Below, one piece after another: positions 36,676 to 48,341 of a stretch of DNA of 64,000 nucleotides (position 1 is the first letter of the stretch; each line of letters opens with the position of its first letter). Source of the stretch: Adineta vaga (Eukaryota > Rotifera); NCBI GenBank assembly GCA_021613535.1, contig CP075493.1, positions 8,866,001 to 8,930,000 on the forward strand. The letters are read 5' to 3'. The notes beneath the pieces were generated by a model. That model had not been told where the DNA came from. It made no database searches and saw only the letters and a program-made list of their open reading frames with translations. Both the position numbers and the translations under genes were made by a program.

Positions 36676-39055
36676 TTAAATATCAACAAAATTCGATGAA
36701 ATTGCTGTACAAATTTCAGTATCAAAATCATAATCAACTGTAGCGGATGAAGCATCTGACGTGGTACGTTCACGATTAATTAATGGCAATTCAATACATG
36801 GATTTATATCTGATTTATTATTGATCAGTAATAGATTAGGTATATCTTCGGATTTAACCCGTTCGGAAGAGAGTATCTGACTTGATGGAAGTTGATTGTC
36901 TTCAAGTTTAGGTTGAATTTGTGGATCACATTCGAATTTGAGTTTTTTATCTTGTATTTTTCGATTTTCTAATGATATGGCTAAGATGTAGAGAAAAAAT
37001 TTCAAAAACTGTCTGAATTGATTAATATACAAAACTTACATCTTATCGTTTGTTTACAATCATTTGTAGTGATTTTTCTACTAGAATCTTTTAATGAGTT
37101 CACTCGTTGTAAAAGTAATTTTTCTCCTTCATCATCGATATCTAAATCTAAATCGTCCTGTTCATCTTGTCTTTGACTTTGTTCTTTCATAAATTTCTTC
37201 TTTCGTTTTCTATCAGCTTTTGTTTGAAATGATTCATAACGATGTTTGATTTGTTGTTGATGATTAATAGGTTTTCGTTGAATTTTTTCATTCAATTTCA
37301 TTGTTGTTACCATTGTTGATTTCTTTGAATCTTGAATATAATGATCAACAATTTGAAAAAGACGTTTCGGAGTTAATTGAGATGTAAATGGAGCTGCTAT
37401 AGGTGTGACACGTTTTGGTTTCAATGTTTTTAAAACATCAGCTATTTCCGAAAAGGATGAATGAAGAGAATAACATAAACGGTAACTTGAATATTTATCA
37501 GTATAAGAAACATCAACACCTTCACCGCCATAATCTTGAAAACCAATAAAATAACGTTTATTAGATGTTGAAACACTTTGTTCAAAATTCGAATGATATT
37601 TATGATATTCAACTAATAATTCACCTGATTAACAACAATAAAAAGAAACAATATTTATCGAAGAAGATTTATTTCAATCATACCAGCAGCAATCTGATCT
37701 GTAAACCACATAATTGATAAAAGTACACGTATTGGTTTATCACAATTACGAAAAAATGAACATGGTTGAGCAAAATTGGATGCTGATGTACGACAAGCAT
37801 GTAAACGTGTTGTATTTGGATCAGTAGTTAAACATTCTTGAATAATAGGTATGCAGGAATAAAAATCATATTGACTTTGTTCAACATGTATACGCATGCC
37901 GAGACCATCGTATAAAGCACGATAGATTTGTTCATAGCCAACACGAGCACTAGAAAATGAAATAAAATATCATTCATGGCAGATTTTTATTATTTGCTCG
38001 ATGAGCTAGATCACACTGTTCAAATATATTTATGATAGTACTAATCAATCGCAACCATTTTCCGATGTTACAAACTAGATGAAATCGAGCTTATCAAACT
38101 GAAGCGTCTGATAATAGAATTACCATTCTAAAACTTGTATATGACAGGGGAAGGTCAACCTCACTCATACTCTATTTAACGGAAAGTACCATAAAATCAA
38201 TAGATATTATGTCTTTAAAAATAAAATGAATAAAAATGAATCATACTGTTCATATCAATATCTTAACAACACAGCGTATGAAATACTGTACCTTGTTTTG
38301 AAGTAAATATTAGCTGTATTTGATTTATCAGCAACTAAACTTTTAATCCATAGAATGAGCGCTTCACAACTAACTTCACGTGTTGGTATATGTAAAATAT
38401 CTGGTCGAAAAAAAGTCATATCAATATACAGATTCTCAATTGGTTTAAATATATGTGTTTCATCTTTGCCATCATCAGTTCGTCGTCGATGTAAATGTGT
38501 TATACGTTTTGTTTGTCCACGATAAAGTCGAAAATCGCCAGTAAATAATACATTTCCATGTTCACCTTCGATCCAAACCATCATGGAACCAGGACAATGT
38601 CCTGAACCAAAGCACGTTACCAAAATCGGTTCACCAACATTAGGTGCATGTGAAGATAATGTACTTTTCATACTATCACTATCTAAAATATGAATAATCT
38701 CTTAATCATTCGATGATTGTCCATATTTACCTGCGCCTTCTTTCTTCTTTGCTTGTATAGGATCATTGGATTGAATTGTTAATGCGAATGGTTGATCGAG
38801 TGGAACTGTTTTAAAATACGGAATTAAATGTCGATATGGTGCCATTGTACTTAGTAACTGTTTAGAAATGTCTGACATATAGATTGGTGCATTAATTTTG
38901 GCAACATATTTACCAAATTCTGGTCGTTCAAGACCAACAAGATGATCCATATGAATATGTGTAATAAAAAACATTGTACTCGTATAATTATGTGTTTCAA
39001 ATGAATCGATGGATATAAGAGGATACTCCTCCAATATACCATGATACGTACACAT
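36676..39055 (-). CDS. DCLRE1C: Artemis endonuclease (SNM1C)
   Basis: Five exons, 38731-39055, 38292-38682, 37684-37949, 37040-37624 and 36676-36980, give 623 aa. This is the metallo-beta-lactamase/beta-CASP nuclease that opens hairpins and trims ends in non-homologous end joining. It starts EYPLISIDSFETHNYTS as Artemis does. Metal ligands are visible in THIHMDHL (HxHxDH), GSGHCPGSMMVW and LFTGDFRLY. The beta-CASP part shows LYIDMTFF, LHACR and LCYSLHSSFSEI. The C-terminal 250 residues are Lys/Gln/Asp-rich and disordered, as in vertebrate Artemis but not alignable by eye. It lies in the nucleus in other animals. End joining is relevant to animals that survive desiccation-induced breaks, but nothing here shows that link directly. 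Confidence 0.92.
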
Positions 39056-39474
39056 ACTGGAAAATCTATAAAAAAAAGAATTATTTCTATTTGCTCTGGG
39101 TACATAATAAAATCATTGGAGATTGTAGTGATAACTCTGTGAGAGCCACGTAGAAAGGGTGTGTCAGAGAGAGATAGAGTAGTCATTCTTGTATGAAACA
39201 AAGAACTGATTGTGTGATTTGAAAATTGAATTGACCAATCAATCAGTCATTTTTGTAACTATAAGTTTGTGATTATGTTTTATTTATTATTATTATTCAT
39301 TTATTATTATTATTATTCACAAAAAAAGAAACCTTAGTTTTGTTAGAGAAAAAATGTTTCACAAAGTAGCGACATCTGAAGGCATGAAAATATAGGATAG
39401 ATGTGTTGAAAAGAGTTTTGCACCAAAAATATTGATAATAAAAGAACACATAATTAGTATCTTATCAGATCACA
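39056..39474. other. Intergenic region between Artemis and TMEM8
   Basis: About 420 nt containing the TTA repeat. It presumably carries the Artemis promoter and the TMEM8 3' UTR (both genes on the minus strand). No exon seen. Confidence 0.5.
39285..39317. repeat. TTA/ATT trinucleotide repeat
   Basis: Two runs of TTATTATTATT separated by a short CATT unit, in the gap between Artemis and TMEM8. Confidence 0.8.
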
Positions 39475-42400
39475 TTAAGCAATAGATATAGTCGTATCAA
39501 ATTGATTGTTTGACTCGGTAGTTGGTAATGCTGCACCATCGTTCACCACACCAACTGATCGATTAGATGTTGTATTTGAATTTAATTCAATAGATGATTT
39601 TCGTCCTATATTTTGTCCTAAAGCAACAACAAACGTATAATTCTTTCATTATCCTTCAAGTACATGAAGATACTCCTTCGAATATAATCAATACTCCTGT
39701 AGATATTTTTCATTTACTTTTCTTCTGTGGTAAGAAAAATAGAATTGAAATTGCCATAAACATATGCCATAAACTATGTATATACCAATAAGTGTCATCT
39801 GTTTCAAAGAATGCAAATAAAACAATTCCTGTAATTGAAAATGCCAATCCCAATAAAATGCATAGTAGACGTTTTCTCGTCAATTGTACACGACGTTTTT
39901 TAATCGAAATAACAATCTAAAAAAAATTTTGATTTTCTTTTCTTATCTTATTCACATCATTCGTAACATACCCATGTCACAAGAGTAAAACCAAATGTAA
40001 TCGCTATTAAAGCAATAAATTGTAAATTGTCAAAACGATCACGAGAATTAATCACAACACATGTTAAAACACCTAACATAAATAAAAAGACTTTTATTGA
40101 TCGTGGAATAATTGACATTGTAATTAATGTAATCACAAATGATGCATATGAACCAATAAAATCTGATAATTGTAACCCATCATATTTAAAAATACAAAAT
40201 CGTCGTATTTCTTGATCACATGCATGATAAAACTATACAAAATCATTGAGTTTTTTAAAGAAAATTTCTCCGTATTCAAAGGAAAAAACTTACAGTCGAA
40301 AAAAACATATTGAAAAAATAGACCAATGCTTCAATATATAAACGATTATAAAGTGCAAAAATCACTGCAGGAATAAACATTAAATTACTCAATGTTAAAA
40401 ATAATACACTTGGTAAATATCGTGATACATCTGAATATGTACTATCCGTACATCCATAACCACGATAACCTAAAAGAAAATTGAATACATTCAGATATTA
40501 AATAAAGAATTAAAGAAATTTTTCGTTTAAAATTTTTACTCACCAGCAACACATGTACAAGTAGAAAATATATTCTGTTGTGATGTCATTATTCGACAAA
40601 TTCCATAAATTCCACATTTTTGTCGAGTACACTGTGACGATAAGATTTGAAAGTTAATTACCATGGTTGTATTATCACATTCAGTTGTCGAACTAAATGT
40701 AAAGAATGTATTTAGATAAACAATTCGTATTTATCTTACTCATTACAACTATATTCTAATGTTAAATACCAAAGAGCCATTTCAGGATAAGGTAATGATC
40801 TGACTGTTAAAGAATTTGGTTTCAGTATGAGTTTATAATCCATTTCACAAGAATGATATCGTCGTGGTTGATTTTTGGATAAACAAACCAGAATGTTAAC
40901 ACTAGCATTCAATGAATTGAGCGACTAAAATAAGAAAAAGATTTATACAAATAATAAATGTTTCAAATTTACTTTTAGTTCTGTCTCAAAATCGAAATGA
41001 ATTGTTCCACCGATATTTTTTTCATCAACAATGAATTCATATGAATAGATAGAAACATTATTTCGATTGAATACTATTGAATGAGTACTACTATTTGTAT
41101 GTAAGGGTACATAGACGAAATCATAGTAATAATTATACATAATTCGCCGTGTTGGATAGGATTGAATACAATTAATTTCATCTGAACATAATGAACATTC
41201 TAGAAGAAGTGATTTTGAAATCAATAAATTACCTATTGAACGAATAAGCATATCACCGAAGAGAGGAGTATTTAAACATGTCGAATTATCTACTGTTATT
41301 CGAAAATAAATCCAAAGAAATGTAGCTAATTGATCGATTTCTATTGAACATAAACCATTCTTACAAACTACAAGAAAATACATTATTTCATAAAAAATAA
41401 AATTCTTTCACAAATACAAACTTGTTCGATAATCATATTGAAATGAATTCGGTAATCCATTGATACGAGCGAGAATGATAATATCACAGTTAGACGACCA
41501 ATTCGATAAAACTAATAATCGAGAATTACTTGTTGATGTATAATATCTAAATAAAAAGAATATTTATTACATATGAATGTCAATAAAAAATGGCGAGAGC
41601 TTGTGTATGATTGCTAATCTTAACGATCTTAGTCTGGCAATGTGTAATGAAATCAGGAGGTTATTCATGCAAGAAAAGAGCACAAGATGTGAAATATTTA
41701 CGATGTATAGACAAATGTTGTATTATTAGATAAAATAATTGACAACGGACGATCGATAGTTAGCGTTAGTAAAACTGGTATTGCTTGATAGTCAAGCCAG
41801 GTTGTTAGATAAATGTTACAGTTACTGGTAGATATCTGAATATTGTATAGTCCAAGAGAAAAAGAAATAGTCATCTATACTTGATTGACATACCTTAGAT
41901 TTCGTATTGATAGATGGACGTTCAACGAATATCTAAAAAGAATCATTTTGTAGAATAGAAATGTTTGTATTAAGTTTCGTTTTTACCATAGCAAACCATG
42001 TTCCACTCAATGGATTATCTAATTGAACTGTTCCATTCGAAATTGTTCGATTGAATGTTGTTAACATCAAATCATGACGTGAAGATATATATGTTTCAGG
42101 AAAAGATTCATTACGTGGAGCAATCAATGGATAAGCACCATACTGAAGATTACTGTTTGTAAAGAAATCAAGATTATTTTTATAGAAAGAAATTCATTCT
42201 CTCATACAAATGAATTGTGGGAAAATAATTGTTACATTGCCCATCAGTATTGAGTGTGATTGACCAATTAGCTAAAGTTGTCGGCGCATAGATATTAAAT
42301 TTAAGAAATTTTACATCTGAATAATCAGTGTATTCAAAAATACGAATTTGAGAATAATATTGTCCAACATCATATCCTTAATAAACCAAGAAAAATTGTT

Positions 42401-42513
42401 AAATCATATTTATCTTTTCAGAATTCAAACTATCGAATGCACTACTTACCAAATGAAAACTGATTTGTTGTTAAACCGTAATGTATACAAAGAACAAATA
42501 TTAAGATAATCAT
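39475..42513 (-). CDS. TMEM8: TMEM8/PGAP6-type seven-helix membrane protein
   Basis: Thirteen exons: 42450-42513, 42208-42376, 41987-42152, 41894-41932, 41702-41835, 41422-41546, 40973-41367, 40740-40924, 40544-40692, 40294-40469, 39972-40232, 39718-39916 and 39475-39617, giving 734 aa. A signal peptide (MIILIFVLCIHYGLTTN) precedes a long Cys- and N-glycosylation-rich ectodomain (LSGTWFAMVK). An EGF-like module follows (QKCGIYGICRIMTS, then FSTCTCVAGYRGYGC). The C-terminal half is a CREST-type seven-helix domain with FYHACDQEIRRFCIFKYDGL, LQLSDFIGSY and WYIHSLWHMFMA. His and Asp in these motifs are the proposed zinc-dependent hydrolase residues. Vertebrate PGAP6 is a GPI-cleaving phospholipase A2 at the cell surface. 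Activity here is inferred from family only. Confidence 0.88.
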
Positions 42514-42853
42514 TATCAATACAAATCATACTAATCACCATTCATTCTCATGTATTATTTTATCTAAAATATTAATTATAGAATAAAAAAAAAAGGAATC
42601 AGACAAGATTGTTAACTTGCTGCTTTTCTTTCTCTTTCTCTCTTTCTTTCTCGTTACATAAATTGCTATCTTTCTTTAGAAAAAAAAAATTCACAGTACT
42701 AGCAAGTAAAACATTTGTTTTGCAATGAAAAAAGAATAAAGAAAAGAAAACGGTTTCTATTAAATAATAAATAAAAAAACGAACCCAAAGAAAAAGAAAA
42801 ACAAATAGATGATTTGAATAATTAATATTTTTTTTCTTGTTACTTTCTTTCCT

Positions 42854-45800
42854 TTAAAATATATCATCACATCTTGACCAATCTTGTTTCGCTTTACATT
42901 CCCAATATTCATTGGTATAGACATAAATTTCTGATTGAGTAAGGGAATCATATTGCTTTTTGAACCATTTCGATTTGTATAGATCTTGTCCGCCTGCTTC
43001 ACTTTCGCGTTGTTTTCGTACTTGACGTTGTTTTTCTTCGAGACGGAGTTTTTCTTGATTAGCTTCGTCCCAATGCGCTTCTTCCATAAAACGTTGATCT
43101 GGACGACGACGAGAATCCGTTGGAGCAACACCTGGTTCATCTTCGTTTAATTCAATTGCTAATTCAGTAAAATTATACATCTTTTCTAAATATGCTGGTG
43201 GCATTCGACGTTGCCATAAAACTTTCATATTATGTGTTTCCATATGATGAGAATGTGCATGACGATGCGATGGTGATTCAACCGGACCACCTTCAATTTT
43301 TTCCGTCCATGTACCTATAGAATCAAATGAATCCGTATGTATTGGAAAAGATATGAATCTTCTATTGTTAATTTACCGGATAAAACCCATCGAGCTTGAG
43401 AATTGGAATCAGTTATAACACCGGTAACTTTATGTGGAACATCTTTTGAAAAATAACTGTATTGAAAATATTTTAATTTACAAACATCTTTTGTTGTATG
43501 ATTAATAATATCCATTTCTCCAACCTAGATCATGTAGATAAGTAGAGATTTGTCAAATAAAACTTTATTCTTCTATACATACATTATCTATCCAAAGTTT
43601 ACCAACAATAATATTATTGACTAGTGTAGTCACTTTTTTCCAAGTAATATGATTACCAGTATTTTTAAATATTAGATGAGAATAACCTGAAGTAATTCGA
43701 ATAAATAAATAAGCAACCATTTTCAAATTTGCAGCTGTGTTTTCTGATAGAATACGAATCTCTCGAACTTACCTAATGGTGTCACACTCAAATATTGTCC
43801 TCGAAATTTCGAGCCCATTGTAAATTCTTGATACAAAGTCCATCCTTGACCTTCGGCATGTGTTGCTAAAGCGGGTGGATGATGACTAACTTGTTCTAAA
43901 AATTTAAAATATTTCCAATAAAAAACAATCTATTCAATTGGAACTATTACCAGCTAATGCTCTCCATCCTAAATCATCGGTTCTATCACATTCGTATGTT
44001 TCACCAAGTAATGGATTAAAAGGTTTATTAACTCGTGTAGCTGTAGTCGAATATGAAGAAACAGTAAATGCAGCAACATAAGCTAATTGTTCCCAATTAT
44101 CATTTATTTTTGCTGCGATATCAAGAACAGAACTATATTCCAATTCTTCTGTTATACGTTGTAACATGGAAATAGGTTCACTGAAATTAACGGGTACGGG
44201 TATTTTGGATAGATCTTTTCCCACACTATTTTTAATGATACTCCATAGATTAATACTAAAAAGAAAGAAAATCATATCAATTTGATGATAATACAAATAA
44301 TCAAGAATGAAAAACTAACCTAAAATTGGGCCGTTCAGGAATACGATCACGGCGTTTTCGTTTTGATACAGTTGTTTTCGAAGTGTTGTCTATAGACTTT
44401 GTAACATTTGTTACTGTTGTTTGAGCATTATTAGTTGCTTCTATTTTTTTCGATCCTGAACATCATGAAAATGATGATGATCTATTTTTAATTCAATGAA
44501 AATATTTCTACATACTTTTAACAATTACAACAGGTAATTTTTCTTTTTCTCGTTCTTCTGATTCACTTCCATCGTCATCGCCATTATCATCATCACATGA
44601 ACTAACATTATCATCAACAATTTTTGCTGATTGTTTCTCATTAGTTGATGCATGTTGCAATCTAAAGAAGATCACATGTATTTTTGCACATTAAAAATAG
44701 CTTATATCACATACGGAATACGAAAGACACTTTCAGCATCATGAAATTCATCACTATCGGATGAATAACTATCTTCATTTGGAGTACGAAGTTCCGATGA
44801 TTTAATTGAAGTTTTATCTTTTCGTGATGCACGTTGAATTTGTTTTTCTAATTTAGCACTTTGAGATGCTACTTGTTCACACATACGTTCCATACGTATA
44901 CGTGCATCACGTTCAAATTGAACGGCTTTTTGCCATTTACGACCTTGATTTTGAATCAATTGAACTATTTCTTGACACGCATTAAGCATTGCTTAAAATA
45001 ATGAAAACAAATCAGTCTAATAAACTTTCAATTTTTCTTTTACCTGTGGATGTAATTCGAAATAATGTTGCACGTTCATTAACACTTTTAATTGTATTAA
45101 TCGTTCCTTCTGATTTATCAATTTGTTCAAGATCAGCAAGGGTACGTTGAAGTGCTTGATAATGTCGATTTATTAAATCCATACACATTTTAAGATCTTC
45201 TAATTTCGCATCAAATGTTTTATTCATAGTTGCTAATTCAGTTCGTTCATTTGTACTTGGTGATTGTTTTCTTGGATTTAGTGAATTATTTTGTGTTTGA
45301 TGTTGTTGTTGTTGTTGTTGTTGAGATGTTTGTTGTTTAGTGAAATCATCTGCTGTCGAAATTTCTTCATCAGAATCATGAAATTGTTTTCGAACTTTTA
45401 TTGCTCTTTGTTTAGCTAATTGTAATGCATTCATCCAACGTTGTCCATCATTTTCATTTGATGTACGTAGATGTATAACAGTTGAACCATTCGAAATAAC
45501 AAAATGACATGAATCATCTGACGATAAATGCGCTGATTCAAGATAAACTGTTCCACGACATGTATGAGTCATTTCATCTTGTGAACGATAATAAGATAAT
45601 ACACCAGCTTGTAAAACAAACCATCGTTTTTGATAACCTTTTAAATACTAAAATCACAAAAAAAAACTCTTTTGACTATAAATGAAGATTTTCTTTCTTT
45701 ACATTTGTCCATTTATATAACCAACCACGAATTTCATCTTTTCCATTCGCAACTGATGGTGTTGTTGATTGCATATGTTGTGATTGAGATTGCATTGGTG

Positions 45801-46621
45801 GTGTAACAATACCAGTACCCATAGTACTTAAATTAGGTGAACTAGTCGTATTTTGCATTGTCGAAAGTATTGCCAAATTATTTGAAGGTAATGAAGTCAA
45901 TTGATTATCTATGAAAGATCAAAAACAAAATAGGAATGAACAATATTTATTGAAATAATCGAATTTACCGAGATCTTTATTTGTAGAACTGATGGATATT
46001 TCTGATGGAGAGTTTGTTTGTGGATTCAACTTAACTGTTGCATCAACATTATCGGGAGTATTCAAATCCGAATTACTATCAGTAGTGTTTTTGTTAATGT
46101 TGTTATTTGAGTCTGAAAAATCGAAAGAAAGTCTCTTTTTGTATTTTTACATATATATTCAATGAGCAGCTGTGATAATAATTCTCATTGGTAAAATCAA
46201 GCAATTCAATAGCGCAAGGAAGTCTTTTGTATGTTTTCGTCTCATTTTTATCTGTTCTATTGTTGATATTGTCAACACACTTATTATGATTACATATGTC
46301 ATGCCTGAATGCATGTATAGAATATAATATTACCATATGTTTCAAATGAAGACAGATGAGCATATTGAAATTGAGAAGATGGAAAGCAGAAATCTTGTTA
46401 GAAGTTATTCACAAAGTGATCAAATGCAAAAAAAATGTCTATAGAATCTTGTAAAATCAATATTATATTTGAAATCAGAATAGAAAGAAAAAAGAAGAAA
46501 AAGAACAATTTCAACACGTACAATGATGATGCTGTGTGGAATCAAGTGTATATCGTTTATGACGTCGTCCGATGAATCGTGGTCGACATCTCGAAACAAT
46601 CTTGCGCATACGATGTGGCAT
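42854..46621 (-). CDS. OSBP: Oxysterol-binding protein
   Basis: Twelve exons: 46522-46621, 45969-46112, 45703-45908, 45044-45647, 44715-44991, 44516-44661, 44320-44455, 43951-44255, 43773-43895, 43583-43686, 43377-43524 and 42854-43314, giving 917 aa. Order of domains: Arg-rich N-terminus, a low-complexity segment, a PH domain (IRGWLYKWTNYLKGYQKRWF), a polyGln run, a coiled coil, an acidic FFAT motif, then the sterol-binding ORD with INLWSIIKNSVGKDLSKIP, FNPLLGETYE, the family signature EQVSHHPP, KLWIDNVGEMDIINH and APTDSRRRPDQRFMEE. It should exchange sterol for PI4P at ER-Golgi contacts. The first exon (MPHRMRKIVSRCRPRF) is chosen by its phase-1 GTACGT donor and is the weakest part. Vertebrate OSBP is about 800 aa; the excess is low-complexity linker. 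Confidence 0.92.
44729..44749 (-). other. FFAT motif of OSBP (VAP-binding)
   Basis: EFHDAES preceded by the acidic run SSDSD matches the EFFDAxE consensus, with His at the tolerant third position. It lies between PH and sterol-binding domains, as in other OSBPs, and should tether the protein to VAP in the ER membrane. Confidence 0.75.
45300..45324 (-). repeat. PolyGln-coding CAA repeat in OSBP
   Basis: Tandem CAA on the coding strand gives seven or eight Gln between PH domain and coiled coil; such a repeat is probably length-variable. Confidence 0.85.
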
Positions 46622-48341
46622 CTTTTTTTAGTTTAGTTATCAACGACAAAAGAAATGAAGAAGAATAAGAGAAAGAGTCAAAGACTACGACAGAAATAAA
46701 GAAGAATAGACCAAGGCAAATAACAAGTGAGTAGACTGAGATAGAGTACGAAGGCGGTTGTATGGAAGAAAGGTTCGAAAAAAACACATACAGAACGTGT
46801 TCTTCTTCGTCTTCTTTTTTTCTTGTTCTTGTTCTTTTTTTTATTCGAAAAATATCTTACGACATTTGAAAGTCTATCAAACAAAGACTATTTTGTTTGA
46901 ATGAAAAACAAGATTACAAAGTATACATGTAGAGATACTGAAAGATGATGATAAATGTTAGTATTACGCCAAATTACGTTTTTATTTTCATTCATAATAG
47001 AAACAAACTCTATTCAGTTTCAGTTTTCCGTAATTAATACACATTTTCTTTAATTGAATATTAAAGAACATTTCTTTTGTTTAACATCATATATCCGCAG
47101 AGACAAACAACAGAATCTTATCTCTAAAGGCTCTGCTAGTAAAGAAATGTAACAGGTTTTCTTTTTTTATTAATGGAAATATGGTGCTATATAGAAGAAG
47201 AAGAAGAAGAAGAAGTAGAAGAAGTAGAATATGATCGGATTAGTTCTTTTTTATTCTCATGACATAAATCTCAAGAGAAGGCAAAACGTACAGTCGATTC
47301 TTTTGTTAACTAGTATTCAATGACTATGTTAAGTGTTCGTTTTTTGCTTACCTACCTTTTCTATTGGAGTGTAGTAATGAAAAATAATCAGATGATTTAT
47401 AAAAATAGTGACTACAAATGATCTAAAAGGAAAAGATATGAATTTATAGAGTATCGATTGCAGTTCGAAGATATGAATTTTTTTAATTTGTTTATCTTAG
47501 AATACAACATGTTTTGTGATATTCACAATCAATTCATGGGCCAAACGTTGATGATAAACTTTTGTTTGAATTTAAAATATAGTAAACCAAATAATTAGTT
47601 TTTTTTCTTCTGTATTGAAGTGTATTTGATAATTTTAAACCTTGAATTCAGTTCAGTTGAATGATTAACAATTAATGTTGAGTTTAAAATGTAATGTCCG
47701 TTATTATTCTAAAGAAAAGACGAAATAAAATTTATCAAACAGAAAAATTCGATGATTGTTACTTGTGAATCATTTATAATCATCTCATCTTCTTTCCAAA
47801 CTTATGATACGCAATTACATTAAAACATTACGCCTGAAGTTTAACAAAAACGAACATGTATTAACGTACCTTCGAATCTTAGTTGGAGAAAAGACATCTG
47901 ACCATAATTATTCTAATATATATATAATAACAAAAGCAAATATGAATTAAAATGTCAATGATAGATTTCTTACATGTAATATAAACGTTTCAATACTGTT
48001 CTATCCTATTCAGAATTGATAATGTATGTATTGGAAGATAATATAATTCAATAATCTCTAAAGATCATTTCTTCATGTTAAAATAAACATTGAATGTTTG
48101 TCTGTTGATGAGAGAAAAGTTACATCTGAAAAGAAGAAGGATCTGTTTTTTTGTTTAATTTTTTTAAATATCTGATAAATTTTTCTGAGCATATAATATA
48201 TGTCAAGCTGGATTAATGTTGTTAGTGTTTTTTTTTAAAGAAGAACGAAAAAAAAACGAGAACACCGGAATAGAAAAAAAAGGAGAAGGTAGATGAGTCT
48301 ATTCCTCTTCATGTTTATATACAGATGTTTTGGATCATAAA
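46622..48341. other. Intergenic region upstream of OSBP
   Basis: About 1.7 kb between the OSBP start and the AS3MT-like stop. A GAA/GAAGTA repeat lies at about 47193-47230. Minus-strand frames at 46557-46884 are low-complexity 5' UTR-like sequence. No other gene seen. Confidence 0.5.
47193..47230. repeat. GAA repeat
   Basis: Seven or more GAA units, then interrupted GTAGAAGAAGTAGAA, upstream of OSBP. Confidence 0.85.
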
